From assembly GCA_022842935.1 (NCBI GenBank), contig JALHOP010000002.1, forward strand, positions 434,001 to 498,000: a DNA stretch of 64,000 nt. Reading direction: 5' to 3'. This document shows, in pieces, positions 36,102 through 44,872 of this stretch. Numbering within the stretch: the first letter of the stretch is position 1; each line of letters starts with the position of its first letter. The stretch comes from Myxococcota bacterium (GTDB taxonomy: Bacteria > Myxococcota > XYA12-FULL-58-9 > JALHOP01). The notes under the pieces are model-generated. The model made no database searches. It was given only the letters and a program-made list of their open reading frames with translations, and was not told where the DNA came from. Position numbers and translations under genes: made by a program.

Positions 36102-36904
36102 GACTTACGCTCGCACACGACCACCGCGAGTACGACGCAGACCACGGCGCACGCTGCAACCACAGCCAGGTCGACGAGCGGCCCAACCGGGGTGATACCA
36201 CTTCCGGCATGTCCGCTATAGAAGGCGTGACGGGCCGCCGACACAGCGTAGGCCATTGGGTTCACACGCATGATGGCGGCGAAAACGAGACTGTCGCCTG
36301 CTGGGAACATCGCGCCAGAGACCAACCAGAGCGGCACGAGCACGGTCATCTGAATGGCGTGGAACGCCTGGAGGTTGTCGAGCCACCACGCGACAGCGAC
36401 GCCGAGCGCGGTCAGTCCGAACGACGTGACCGAGAGGGTGACAAGAAGGAGCGGCCAGTTGATTTGCAGCGGCGAGTAACCGGCGAGCGGCGCAAGACAC
36501 AAGAGCAGGCCTGCTTGCATGAGGGCGACCGACGCGCTTCCGGCGCACTTGCCGAGGACGAGCGCCGCGCGAGATCCAGGACCCGCCATGACGGCCTGCA
36601 GAAATCCTTGGTGACGGTCTTCGATGACGCTCACCGTCGAGAAGATCGACGCAAAGAGCAGAACCATCATGACGACGCCGGGAAAAAAGAACTCGAGATA
36701 ACCAACATCGCTGCCAGGCATCTTGAACGTCGAGGCCATGCCGCTACCGATGACCAACCAGACGATGATGGGCTGGCCGAGGGCGCCGATGATGCGCGAC
36801 GGCTGGCGCAGGAAGCGCATGACGTCACGACGCCACAAGACTCCGATGGTTGCGAGGTCGTAGCTCGCGGGCTGTTTGAGCGTCTCGCGGGCAAAGCTGG
36901 TCAT
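36098..36904 (-). CDS. ABC-2 type transporter permease
   Basis: A 268-residue ABC-2 permease with six membrane helices and a characteristic C-terminal pattern (LVSGAMFPAGDSLVFAAIMR; NPMAYAVSAARHAFYSGHAG). The first cytoplasmic stretch (LWRRDVMRFLRQPSRIIGAL) precedes the helices. It partners with the ATPase encoded at 36901 (four-base overlap). The cargo is not known; a heme, copper or lipid-related substrate is suggested only by the neighbours ctaA, ctaB and DUF420. Confidence 0.9.
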   Translation of the reverse strand: MTSFARETLKQPASYDLATIGVLWRRDVMRFLRQPSRIIGALGQPIIVWLVIGSGMASTFKMPGSDVGYLEFFFPGVVMMVLLFASIFSTVSVIEDRHQGFLQAVMAGPGSRAALVLGKCAGSASVALMQAGLLLCLAPLAGYSPLQINWPLLLVTLSVTSFGLTALGVAVAWWLDNLQAFHAIQMTVLVPLWLVSGAMFPAGDSLVFAAIMRVNPMAYAVSAARHAFYSGHAGSGITPVGPLVDLAVVAACAVVCVVLAVVVCERKS

Positions 36905-37929
36905 GAGGAGGCCTCGGTGACGTCGCTGTCGAGCGCGCGTCCCGTGAGCTTCAAGAATGCGTCGGCGAGGGTCGGCCGGCGCACCTGAATCGAGTCAACC
37001 GTACCGGCCGGGAATAGCTCGACGACGCGTGGGACCATGATATGCGCATCGGCCGCCTCGACGAGCACCTTGCCACCGCTAACGCGTGGCGTGACTTCGA
37101 AGGCTTCGGCGAGATCGGCGGCGAAGGTCTCGGGGCTCGCGGTCTCGATGACAAGCATGTCGCCGCTCACGCGACGCAGCAGCGCTTGCGGCGTATCGAA
37201 GGCAACGACACGTCCGCTGTCGAGAACGACCAGCTTGTCACACTTCGCCGCCTCGGACTCCCCATGCGTGCTCGCGAGTACCGTGAGGTTCTGATCGCGC
37301 TTGAGTGCCCCAATGAGCCGCCACGTGCGCTCGAACGCGTGGACATCGAGCCCGGTCGTGGGTTCATCGAGCACGAGGAGACTAGGGCTGTGGATGATGG
37401 CGCGCGCGAGCTCGAGGCGGCGTTTCATGCCGCCCGAAAATGTTTTCACGCGATCGCTTGCGCGATCGGCGAGCTCCATGAACGTGAGCAGGGCGTCGGC
37501 GCGACTGCGTGCCTCCTTCGCGGGGATGCCGAACAGGCGAGCGCCGAGGGTCAGGTTCTCGCGCGCCGTGAGGTGCGGATCGAGGCTCGGCTCCTGGAAT
37601 ACGACACCCAGCTGGGCGCGGAAGCGCTTGGCGTTGGGCTCGACCACCTGTCCGTCGAGCCAAAGCGTGCCATGCTTCCACTTGGCGAGACCGATGACAC
37701 AACGAACGAGGGTCGATTTCCCAGAGCCGTTGGGTCCGAGGAGGCCAACGACCTCCCCCGGTTGGATGCTGAAGGAGACGCCGTCGAGAACGAGGCGGTT
37801 GCCGAGCTTACACTTCAGATCGCGCACGGCGAGGCGCGGCAGGACCTCGGCTGGCACGTCGAGATCGTCAGCGAACATGGTGGTGCTCTGCGGCGGCGGA
37901 TCAGCTGGCAGCGATTCGCCGGCGCGCAC
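36901..37929 (-). CDS. ABC transporter ATP-binding protein
   Basis: A 342-residue ATPase with Walker A (GPNGSGKST), Q-loop (VVFQEPSLDP), signature (FSGGMKRRLELA), Walker B (LLVLDEPTTGLD) and a His in the H-loop (STHGESEAA). The C-terminal extension of about 100 residues is typical of ABC-2 exporters (DUF4162-like). The GTG at 37929, directly after the ctaB stop, is preferred by operon logic. An internal ATG at 37878 would remove 17 residues and lacks a ribosome-binding site. It acts with the permease downstream. Confidence 0.92.
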   Translation of the reverse strand: MRAGESLPADPPPQSTTMFADDLDVPAEVLPRLAVRDLKCKLGNRLVLDGVSFSIQPGEVVGLLGPNGSGKSTLVRCVIGLAKWKHGTLWLDGQVVEPNAKRFRAQLGVVFQEPSLDPHLTARENLTLGARLFGIPAKEARSRADALLTFMELADRASDRVKTFSGGMKRRLELARAIIHSPSLLVLDEPTTGLDVHAFERTWRLIGALKRDQNLTVLASTHGESEAAKCDKLVVLDSGRVVAFDTPQALLRRVSGDMLVIETASPETFAADLAEAFEVTPRVSGGKVLVEAADAHIMVPRVVELFPAGTVDSIQVRRPTLADAFLKLTGRALDSDVTEASS

Positions 37930-38841
37930 TCAACGTACCCCGACGCCGAGCGCGATGAACAAGAACGTAATGTAGAGGAGCGACGCGTGGAGCGAAGCGC
38001 GTGCCCATCGGGTGGACGCGCGGGCCGCGAGACCCATCAGATTCACCGCCAGGAAACCGGCGCCCAGCACGATGGCCAGGATGGCATAGATGGGACCTTC
38101 GATACCGAGCGGCACCAACGAGAGCGCGACGGGCGTGAGAGCGAAGGTGAAGATGATCATCACGACCTTGGTGGCGTCTTCTGACAACACGAGCGGCAAG
38201 GTTTTGAAGCCGCCTCGCGCATAGTCGTCGTTGCGATAGAGCGCGATGGCGATGAAGTGCGGCACCTGCCAGACGAAGAGAATCGCGAAGAGAGCGAGGC
38301 CCTCGAGGTCGAGTCGCCCCGTGATGGCCGTCCACCCCATGAGCGGCGGTATCGCGCCAGGCACCGCGCCCACGAACACCGCGAGAGACGAAGAACGCTT
38401 TAGCGGCGTATAGGCTGCGACATACGACGCAAACGCGAGCGCCCCAAGACCCGCAGTAAGCACGTTGGTGAGAAAACCGATGAGGGCAACCGCGATAACC
38501 GCGCTCGCCGACGCGGCGGCAATCACGGTGTTCGGGTCGAGACGCAGGAGCGCTAGCTGACGCTTCTCGGTGCGCGCCATGAGGGCATCGACAGAGCGCT
38601 CGAGGTAGCAATTGGTGGCGTTCGCTGCTCCAACCAAGAGGGCGATGGCGAGGAGAATGAATACGGCTTCGGCGGCGTTCAGCACGCCAGGAGCGAGCCA
38701 CATTCCGCCCGCTGCGGTGAAGACGACAAGACTCGAGAGCCGTGGCTTCATGATCGAAGCGGCGTCGCGCAGGGCCTGGACGAGGCCTGCATGCGAAGGC
38801 TCGGCGACTGAGATGGACGTTGTACGTGTATCGACCAACAT
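37930..38841 (-). CDS. ctaB: protoheme IX farnesyltransferase (heme O synthase)
   Basis: A 303-residue UbiA-family membrane enzyme that attaches the farnesyl group to heme B, giving heme O. It shows the Mg-binding motif variant NCYLERSVDALMARTEKRQL and the second Asp-rich region. About eight membrane helices. Its start has a short N-terminal extension (MLVDTRTTSISVAEPSHAGL). It lies 28 bases after ctaA and just before the ABC ATPase gene. Product goes to CtaA. Confidence 0.95.
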   Translation of the reverse strand: MLVDTRTTSISVAEPSHAGLVQALRDAASIMKPRLSSLVVFTAAGGMWLAPGVLNAAEAVFILLAIALLVGAANATNCYLERSVDALMARTEKRQLALLRLDPNTVIAAASASAVIAVALIGFLTNVLTAGLGALAFASYVAAYTPLKRSSSLAVFVGAVPGAIPPLMGWTAITGRLDLEGLALFAILFVWQVPHFIAIALYRNDDYARGGFKTLPLVLSEDATKVVMIIFTFALTPVALSLVPLGIEGPIYAILAIVLGAGFLAVNLMGLAARASTRWARASLHASLLYITFLFIALGVGVR

Positions 38842-38869
38842 GGCGAAGACCTTTTCGCGCGCAGACCGT

Positions 38870-39934
38870 TCAGGTTGCGTGCGCTAGCTCCCTTTGCGGC
38901 GAAGCGCTTGGAATTTCGGCGGGGGCTTTGCCCAAGACAGTGAACAGAGCAACCAGCGCGGCGAGCAAAAGCGCACCGCATCCGAGGTGCAGTGTCGCCA
39001 AGGGAACGGCGATGTATGTCTGCACGGTGCCAACACCGAGGATCACCTGGAGGGTCACCAGCGCGTGGCTAGCGATGGCAAGGAGCTTCACGGGCTTGTT
39101 GCCGGCGCGCTTTGCCGCCTTCAGGATGGGCAAGGTCTGCACGATGATGAGGACGAGGAGAACGACCCCAAAAACTCTGTGCGTGAAGTGCAGATGGGCT
39201 GGTCCACCGTGGGGGGCTCCGCCATTGCAGACAATGACGTCGATACCACAAGCGAGGCTTGCTCCGGTGTGCTTGATGAAGGCACCAAGCACGATCTGCG
39301 CATAGAGCGCGACGATGACTCCGCCCAGGCGGTTACGAGCGATGGCGACCTTGGGCCCGACTTCACCGCTAAAGCGAACAAGTAGCATGGTTGTCAGCGC
39401 GAGGATGATCATCGAGAGGCCGAGGTGCCCCGCCGAGACGATGTAGGGAAGGCGTAGCACCACCGTGAGACCGCCCAGGATGCCTTGGACGATGATGAGG
39501 TGGAGGAGCCCAAGGGTGCAGGCGATGCTCACGTCGGAACGCGCGACACGGAGGAGCGCGACGAGGATTGGGATCTCGATGAGAAACCCGGCGATGGCGA
39601 GCGGCCACATCGCCCGGCTCACGCCAGCACCAGCGAGCAGCGCGTGGGCGATGATGAGCGCCAGTGCGGTGCCAAGGACCGCCTTTGGCACGACAGCTTT
39701 GCGCTTACGCAAGACGACGATCGCGAGACTTATGGCTGCAAGACCGATGAGGGTGCCCAACAGACGGTGGCTGTGCTCGTAGAGAATCCCACCCTGCATC
39801 GGCGGAAACGCATCGCCGTAACAGAGCGGCCAGTCAGGGCACGCGAGTGACGAACCAGTGCCGTGAACGACGGCGCCCAGCATCATCATGAGGACGACGA
39901 GGGCGAGGGTAGCGAGAGTGAGCGCCCGTTCCAT
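38870..39934 (-). CDS. ctaA: heme A synthase CtaA (COX15 type)
   Basis: A 354-residue membrane enzyme that oxidises the C8 methyl of heme O to give heme A for aa3-type oxidases. It has the start-of-domain signature GAVVHGTGSSLACPDWPLCY, then GGILYEHSHRLLGTLIGLAA with the conserved His ligands, and a second half with HFTHRVFGVVLLVLII. It heads the ctaA-ctaB-ABC-ABC-DUF420-cytochrome operon. There is no ribosome-binding sequence before the ATG, and its promoter sits 12 bases upstream, so the mRNA may be leaderless. Confidence 0.95.
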   Translation of the reverse strand: MERALTLATLALVVLMMMLGAVVHGTGSSLACPDWPLCYGDAFPPMQGGILYEHSHRLLGTLIGLAAISLAIVVLRKRKAVVPKAVLGTALALIIAHALLAGAGVSRAMWPLAIAGFLIEIPILVALLRVARSDVSIACTLGLLHLIIVQGILGGLTVVLRLPYIVSAGHLGLSMIILALTTMLLVRFSGEVGPKVAIARNRLGGVIVALYAQIVLGAFIKHTGASLACGIDVIVCNGGAPHGGPAHLHFTHRVFGVVLLVLIIVQTLPILKAAKRAGNKPVKLLAIASHALVTLQVILGVGTVQTYIAVPLATLHLGCGALLLAALVALFTVLGKAPAEIPSASPQRELAHAT

Positions 39935-39945
39935 GGTGGGCGTGG

Positions 39946-39974
39946 CTTATAGGAGTCGAAAATTGAAGGGTCAA
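39946..39974 (-). promoter_or_regulatory. near-consensus promoter of the cta operon
   Basis: On the minus strand, TTGACC and TATAAG lie 17 bases apart, an almost ideal sigma-70 arrangement. The -10 ends 11 bases before the ctaA ATG, so the predicted transcription start is only about 5 bases upstream of the start codon. No Shine-Dalgarno sequence is present. A leaderless mRNA is predicted. Confidence 0.7.
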
Positions 39975-40024
39975 GCACACTTGGGGTGTGGCGTTGGGTC
40001 GCAGGCGGAAACCTGACATTCTCG

Positions 40025-41350
40025 CTAGTGCGTGGGCTTGTCCCCGTCGTCGGCGCTTGGGGTAAGGTGCCGGAAAACCTCACGGATCACCTGAATCCGC
40101 TCACTGCCGCCCTCGTTCTGGCGGGCATACTCTTTGATGGAGGTCATGGGGCCGTGCATGAGCTTGTTGACGACAGCACGGGTCGCACGTTCGACGGCTT
40201 CGCGTTGCTCGGAGGTCATGCCGCGGGTGACGCGCTCGACCTCGCCGGCACGAACAGCCTCGACCGCTTCGCGCAAGCCGGCGATGAGCGGCCCGGCGCC
40301 TTGCGCGCTCTCCCATGCGTCGAGCTTCGTGAGCTCCTCGCGGAGCATGATCTCGGCCTGAGGCACGGCGCGCTTGCGGCGGGCGAGATTGGCGTCGACC
40401 AGGGACTGCAACGCCGAGAGATCGTGGAGAAAGACGTTGTCGATCTCGCTCTCTGGAGCTTCGATGTTGCGGGGTAGGCCGAGGTCGACAAGCGCGAGAG
40501 CGGTTCCAGGGCGCACGCCGGCCGCGCGTTCGAGCATGGCCGCGGTGATCGCTGGCGTTTGCGAGCGAACCGCGGTGGTGACGACATGCGCTTCGGTGAG
40601 CAGCTGCGGGAGCTGGGAGATCTCGGCCGCTTCGCCGGAGACCTCACGGGCCAAGGCGTTTGCCTTCTCCAGCGTGCGATTCACGATGACGAGTCTCTGG
40701 GGATAGTGGTTCGCGAAGTGCTGGGCGAGGAGACGACCCGTCTCGCCTGCCCCGACGACGACGACGATGCATCGCGACAGCTCGCCATAGATGCGGGTCG
40801 ACAGGTGAACAGCGGCTGACGCCGTCGACACAGCGCCCTTGCCAATTTCGGTCTCGGACCGGGCGCGGGCGCCAACGCGAAATGCCGACTGCACCACACG
40901 ATCGAACACAGTGCATTGCGCCAGGTGTTGTCCGGCATCGGAATAGGCTGCCTTGAGCTGCCCCAAGATCTGCTGCTCGCCGAGGATCATCGAGTCGAGG
41001 CCACTCGCTACGCGGAACATGTGCTCGATGCTGGCCTGTCCGCTATAGCGATAGAACACGTCGTTTTCGGGAAAACGCTCGCGGCCCACGACCTCACGTA
41101 GCCGATCTGCGAGGTAAGCCCCCGCATCGCCACGCTCGTCGGGAACGTGCGCATAGATCTCGGTACGATTGCAGGTCGACAGCACCAGCGCTCCGTCGGC
41201 CGCACCATCGCGTGCGAGGCGCCGATAGAAGGCCGCCACCTCGTCGGGTGATAGCGCCAAACGTTCGAGCGCCTCGAAGGGAGCGCTCTTGAAAGAGGCT
41301 CCTAGCATTTCGAGCTTGTCGAAGCGTGTTGGGTGCGGCGCGCTACTCAT
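40025..41350 (-). CDS. hemA: glutamyl-tRNA reductase (HemA)
   Basis: A 441-residue enzyme that reduces glutamyl-tRNA to glutamate-1-semialdehyde, the first committed step of C5 heme synthesis. The catalytic Cys lies in LSTCNRTEIYAHVPD. The conserved ASGLDSMILGEQQILGQLKA and the Rossmann segment VVVGAGETGRLLAQHFANH are present. The C-terminal dimerization helix contains VERATRAVVNKLMHGPMTSI. The start overlaps the stop of the ccsA-like gene (ATGA). Full length; no missing residues noted. Confidence 0.96.
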   Translation of the reverse strand: MSSAPHPTRFDKLEMLGASFKSAPFEALERLALSPDEVAAFYRRLARDGAADGALVLSTCNRTEIYAHVPDERGDAGAYLADRLREVVGRERFPENDVFYRYSGQASIEHMFRVASGLDSMILGEQQILGQLKAAYSDAGQHLAQCTVFDRVVQSAFRVGARARSETEIGKGAVSTASAAVHLSTRIYGELSRCIVVVVGAGETGRLLAQHFANHYPQRLVIVNRTLEKANALAREVSGEAAEISQLPQLLTEAHVVTTAVRSQTPAITAAMLERAAGVRPGTALALVDLGLPRNIEAPESEIDNVFLHDLSALQSLVDANLARRKRAVPQAEIMLREELTKLDAWESAQGAGPLIAGLREAVEAVRAGEVERVTRGMTSEQREAVERATRAVVNKLMHGPMTSIKEYARQNEGGSERIQVIREVFRHLTPSADDGDKPTH

Positions 41351-42171
41351 GTCTGGAACCTGTGAAACACGGGCCAGATCGCCGCGCCGCTAATGGCCAC
41401 GACCGCGAAGGCAAAGGCGAGGAGAGAGAGATAGACGGTACGCGCTCCCTTGAGTCCGAGGCCAAAGTAAAAGAGCAGCGCTGTGCCGTAGATCGCCCAG
41501 ATTCCGAGGGCGACAATGACGTAGGGATCGCGGTAGGCCGACTCGGAGACATTTTTGGTGATCACGAAGCCAACGACGATGCTCGCCGTCAGCAGCAGCC
41601 AGCCAAAAGCGGTGGCGCCAAAGCCCATTCCCGCGAGTTTGTCGAGTGGCGGTAGTCGCTGAAAAACGACCCCGAAACGCTTGGCTTTGAGAGCGCGGTA
41701 CATGATCACGTACATCACCGCGTAGACCGCCCCGACGACGAACGCCGAATGCGCGAATACCGCCGCGAACGCATGGAGGCTGAAGCCGGGGCTCGCGAGC
41801 GCGCTCGGCGATGGAGTGGCGCCATGCTGCATGAGCGTCGACGCAATGAGCTGCATGAGGACGACCATGGGCAGCTGAAACGCGCCGGTGACTTTGCTCC
41901 CCTGGACCCGCTCCACGTAAAGATAGACGCCCGCAACCGACAGCGCGACCGCCGAGAGTACCTCGGGCATGCTCGTAATCGGCGAGCTCGCGTGGTGGAG
42001 CGCACCCAGCAGGAAGTAAGCGCAGTGCAGTCCGAACACTGCAAAGAGAAACGGCGTACACGTGCGCGCGCTGAACGGGTCGTCACGAACCAGGTAGACG
42101 ATGTAGTTGACCATGGCCAGCGTGTAGAGCAGCGGCAGCAGTGTGTTGAGCAGGTCGAGCGCTGTTTGCAT
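41347..42171 (-). CDS. CcsA/HemX-like cytochrome c assembly membrane protein
   Basis: A 274-residue protein with about eight membrane helices and the CcsA/HemX pattern. The Trp-rich motif is replaced by an Ala-rich stretch (ASPGFSLHAFAAVFAHSAFV) followed by FVITKNVSESAYRDPYVIV and WAIYGTALLFYFGLGLKGAR. It precedes hemA with a four-base overlap, as hemX does in Bacillus. HemX proteins modulate HemA levels, and CcsA proteins deliver heme for cytochrome c. Which one applies here cannot be told. Position favours a HemX-type role. Confidence 0.85.
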   Translation of the reverse strand: MQTALDLLNTLLPLLYTLAMVNYIVYLVRDDPFSARTCTPFLFAVFGLHCAYFLLGALHHASSPITSMPEVLSAVALSVAGVYLYVERVQGSKVTGAFQLPMVVLMQLIASTLMQHGATPSPSALASPGFSLHAFAAVFAHSAFVVGAVYAVMYVIMYRALKAKRFGVVFQRLPPLDKLAGMGFGATAFGWLLLTASIVVGFVITKNVSESAYRDPYVIVALGIWAIYGTALLFYFGLGLKGARTVYLSLLAFAFAVVAISGAAIWPVFHRFQT

Positions 42172-42257
42172 GGCTTGCTACCGACTCTCGCAGACTTGAA
42201 CAGATCTCGGAAGAGGCCTGCTCACGGGATGGTAGCAGGTCTTCTCTATCCTTGTGC

Positions 42258-42297
42258 GTCCCCCGCGCCGAGGGCTTCCGGGCTCGGCGCGGGGGAC
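42258..42297. terminator. 15-bp perfect GC hairpin after comEA
   Basis: GTCCCCCGCGCCGAG and CTCGGCGCGGGGGAC form a perfect 15-bp stem with a 10-base loop, 11 bases after the comEA stop. There is no clear T-run on either strand, so it may be a rho-independent-like or structural 3' end. It is also upstream of the ccsA/hemA transcript and could attenuate it. Confidence 0.5.
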
Positions 42298-42308
42298 GAC
42301 ATTTCCCC

Positions 42309-42638
42309 TCAAGGTTTCCCTAACCCATCCAGTCGTTCCTTGGCCGTCGGTGGGCCCGCGACCGTCACGTGTTCGCGGACCCGGGCAAAGAGCTTCGGTC
42401 CAAACCCCTTGATGCGCAGCAGCTCGGTCACTCTCTTGTACGGGCGCTTCGCGATGATCGCGTGGGCCCGCTTGCGTCCGACGCCCGGCAAGGCGTCGAG
42501 CTCGGCTGCGGTCGCGGTGTTGAGGTCGACGCGCGTCGCGGGAACCGCAGCCCCCTCGCTCGCGGCGGCCCCAACGCTGTGCGCCATGACCAGCGCGCAA
42601 ATGAGCAAGCCCAGCAGCGCGCGCCCGGCCGCCATCAT
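42309..42638 (-). CDS. ComEA-like helix-hairpin-helix DNA-binding protein
   Basis: A 109-residue exported protein with a signal peptide (MMAAGRALLGLLICALVMAH). It has two helix-hairpin-helix motifs (DLNTATAAELDALPGVGRKR, ELLRIKGFGPKLFARVREHV). It resembles the DNA-binding domain of ComEA, the DNA receptor for natural transformation. No N-terminal anchor beyond the signal, so it may be periplasmic. The start overlaps the stop of the upstream 67-residue gene. Whether the strain is transformable is unknown. Confidence 0.85.
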   Translation of the reverse strand: MMAAGRALLGLLICALVMAHSVGAAASEGAAVPATRVDLNTATAAELDALPGVGRKRAHAIIAKRPYKRVTELLRIKGFGPKLFARVREHVTVAGPPTAKERLDGLGKP

Positions 42639-42838
42639 GCCGCCTCACGCTCCTGAGCTTCGTCGCGCTCCTTGAGGTCGCGGACGTGGAGCTTGCCGTT
42701 CAACGGCAATGCATCGAGGAAGATATTGAGCGATTCGTCGCGATTGATGAACGCGGTGCCAACGCGCTTCCATAGCGGTTTCTCGAGCCGCTCATTTTCG
42801 ATGATGACGAAAACACCCTTCGGCTTCTTGTCGGACAT
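42635..42838 (-). CDS. small conserved-looking protein of 67 residues
   Basis: The product begins MSDKKPKGVFVIIENERLEK. The centre reads WKRVGTAFINRDESLNIFLD and PLNGKLHVRDL, then a charged helix. It is a small beta-rich protein reminiscent of widespread myxobacterial hypotheticals. I set the start at the ATG after GGGAGAGAGT, not the upstream in-frame ATG at 42880. It is translationally coupled to comEA (four-base overlap). Function unknown. Confidence 0.7.
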   Translation of the reverse strand: MSDKKPKGVFVIIENERLEKPLWKRVGTAFINRDESLNIFLDALPLNGKLHVRDLKERDEAQEREAA

Positions 42839-42955
42839 GGACTCTCTCCCGCGCCGCGTTGTGCGACTGAGGAGGTGCATCGCAGGAGCCGTGCCAGCAC
42901 TCCGCCGTCAGCGAGGCGCTCTGCGACCCCTTCGCGGGGGTTCGACGTCACCACT

Positions 42956-42970
42956 GTCGCACGTTGCGAC
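42956..42970. promoter_or_regulatory. inverted repeat GTCGCA-N3-TGCGAC (copy 1)
   Basis: A 6-bp-arm inverted repeat GTCGCA-CGT-TGCGAC in the divergent region between the 67-residue gene and the PfpI-like gene. The same arms with a different spacer occur at 46130-46144. The pair suggests a shared DNA-binding protein. The regulator is unknown. Confidence 0.4.
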
Positions 42971-43046
42971 GCGAAATTTTCGTTAGCTCGTGCGACACGA
43001 AAACGTGTGACGCACAGCGCCTTGGCTCGAAGAGGACGACGGGGGC

Positions 43047-43592
43047 ATGCAGCCAATCTGTATGCGTCTCCCTGGCAAAAGCATCCTCATGGTCATCGCG
43101 CCACAGGACTACTGTGCGCGGCAGCTCGACGTCTCGCGCGGTATCTTCGAGCGTGAAGGAGCGTACGTCACCGTCGCGTCGGTCCGCTCCGGGAAGGTCC
43201 GCAGCCTGCAGGGGGGCCTTGCGACGGTGCGCGAGACTCTGAGCCGGCTCGACCAGCGCGACTTCGACGCCCTGCTCGTCCTCGGCGGCCCTGGTGCCGA
43301 GATTCATTTGTGGCCGAACCGCTGCCTACAGGCACTGCTCGGCGGCGCAAGCACCGCCAGGAAGGTGATCGGAGCGATTTGCTCGGCCCCCGTGGTGCTG
43401 GCGCGCGCCGGGATTCTCGCGGGCCGCGCTGCGACCGTGAACGACCGGCCAGAAGCGCGCGAAGAGCTGCGTCTTGCGCGGGCGAAGCTGGAGACGCATC
43501 AAGTCGTGCGGGCCGAGCACGTCATCACGGCGGGTGACGGGGGCGACGCTGATGTCTGGGCGGATGAGGTTGTGAGAGCGCTCGTGACGTAG
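43047..43592 (+). CDS. DJ-1/PfpI-family protein
   Basis: A 181-residue member of the DJ-1/PfpI superfamily. The nucleophile elbow is GAICSAPVVLARAG with a Cys in the usual place. Strand motifs are ILMVIAPQDYCARQLDVSRG and ALLVLGGPGAEIHLWPN, which carries the acidic residue upstream. C-terminal TAGDGGDADVWADEVV ends the domain. The family contains glyoxalase-III/chaperone-like and protease-like members; the exact one is unclear. The start is the ATG preceded by a GGGGG run. An alternative ATG lies 15 bases downstream. Followed by the heptad satellite. Confidence 0.85.
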   Translation: MQPICMRLPGKSILMVIAPQDYCARQLDVSRGIFEREGAYVTVASVRSGKVRSLQGGLATVRETLSRLDQRDFDALLVLGGPGAEIHLWPNRCLQALLGGASTARKVIGAICSAPVVLARAGILAGRAATVNDRPEAREELRLARAKLETHQVVRAEHVITAGDGGDADVWADEVVRALVT

Positions 43593-43597
43593 TCGCT

Positions 43598-43779
<182 letters not shown>

Positions 43780-43799
43780 CGCCCCGACCTGCGCTGCCT

Positions 43800-44810
43800 C
43801 TACTCCGCCAGCTTGTCCAGGTGCAGCAGCTCGTATTGGGCCTTTCCAGCAGCCATCGTGATGATCATCGCCATTCCATGAACCACCCGGCCATCGTTCA
43901 AGGTCTCCGCTGAAGCGGACGCGCTGCCAGCGTTGACGAACAGATCGGTCATCTCGGTTTTCGCTTCGATCTTCGAGCGCATGTCGGCGCCCATCACCGC
44001 CCCGCCAGACTCCAGGATATGGCCGAAGATCCCGAAGCGAATGCCCTTGTCGACGATGAATGCTTGCAGCGCGGGATCACCGACGTTGTTCGCGGTCTTC
44101 ATCCAGTCGATGCCACCGTTACCTACGCTGCGCGGCGGTCCGTGCGAGACGAGAACGACGGGTCCCTTGCCGGTGGGTTTCAAGCGGCCCAGGGCGTCGA
44201 CATCGGCTTTGCCGTAGACGCAACCGGCCCCCTGACGGACGAACTTCCTGTCGTAGTATCCAGGCATGGTCCAAAGCTCGGCGTCATCGAGGACGATCTG
44301 GCGCACCCACCCTCCATTGACGAGGTTGGGAAAGGTCTTTTCTTTCTCGAGGAAGACACGGCCAAAGCTGCCTTTACTTTCGGCATTGCCGATGAGGACG
44401 ACCGTCGGCAGGCCCGAGGCGCCAAGAGCGTCGAACACGCCCTCGAGTCCCTCTTCTTCCAGCGACAGGTCGCCGTTGACCACGACCCACTCGACACCTG
44501 CCTTCTTGAAAGCGGCGAAGGCTCGCTTCAAGTTGGCCAGCGTCTCCGGACTCGCATCTTTGATGGCGCTCAGAACGCCGAGCACGATGCGGTCATCGGC
44601 GTCGGGCGACTGAATTTCGAGCTTGTAGCCCGTGTGCTTGTAACTCTTGTCTCCAAACTGCAGCGTGCGAGGGCTCTTGATGGTGTCGAAAGGTGCCGGG
44701 CATTTGAAGCGGTTCGCTCGGGTGAACGCAGCCCAGCTTGCGTGCTCGGCGGCGTGGACCGAGCCGGCGATTGACGATACGAGGACGATGACGACGACGG
44801 CGAAGCGCAT
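43800..44810 (-). CDS. secreted calcineurin-like phosphoesterase, degenerate
   Basis: A 336-residue protein with a signal peptide (MRFAVVVIVLVSSIAGSVHA). It shows the order of a metallophosphoesterase: VVNGDLSLEEEG, then IGNAESKG (canonical GNHE has Ala for His here), then VVLVSHGPPRS and IFGHILESGG (GHxH variant). The N-terminal DxH is not evident. Loss of the GNHE His would weaken metal binding. It may be inactive or use a different ligand. Exported to the periplasm or anchored. A GAGGTGA ribosome-binding site precedes the ATG. Confidence 0.75.
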   Translation of the reverse strand: MRFAVVVIVLVSSIAGSVHAAEHASWAAFTRANRFKCPAPFDTIKSPRTLQFGDKSYKHTGYKLEIQSPDADDRIVLGVLSAIKDASPETLANLKRAFAAFKKAGVEWVVVNGDLSLEEEGLEGVFDALGASGLPTVVLIGNAESKGSFGRVFLEKEKTFPNLVNGGWVRQIVLDDAELWTMPGYYDRKFVRQGAGCVYGKADVDALGRLKPTGKGPVVLVSHGPPRSVGNGGIDWMKTANNVGDPALQAFIVDKGIRFGIFGHILESGGAVMGADMRSKIEAKTEMTDLFVNAGSASASAETLNDGRVVHGMAMIITMAAGKAQYELLHLDKLAE

Positions 44811-44872
44811 CCGATCACCTCGAGAGAGTTGACCGGTTTTACACGAAGCCGAACCGCGGAGCGAACGCTAGG

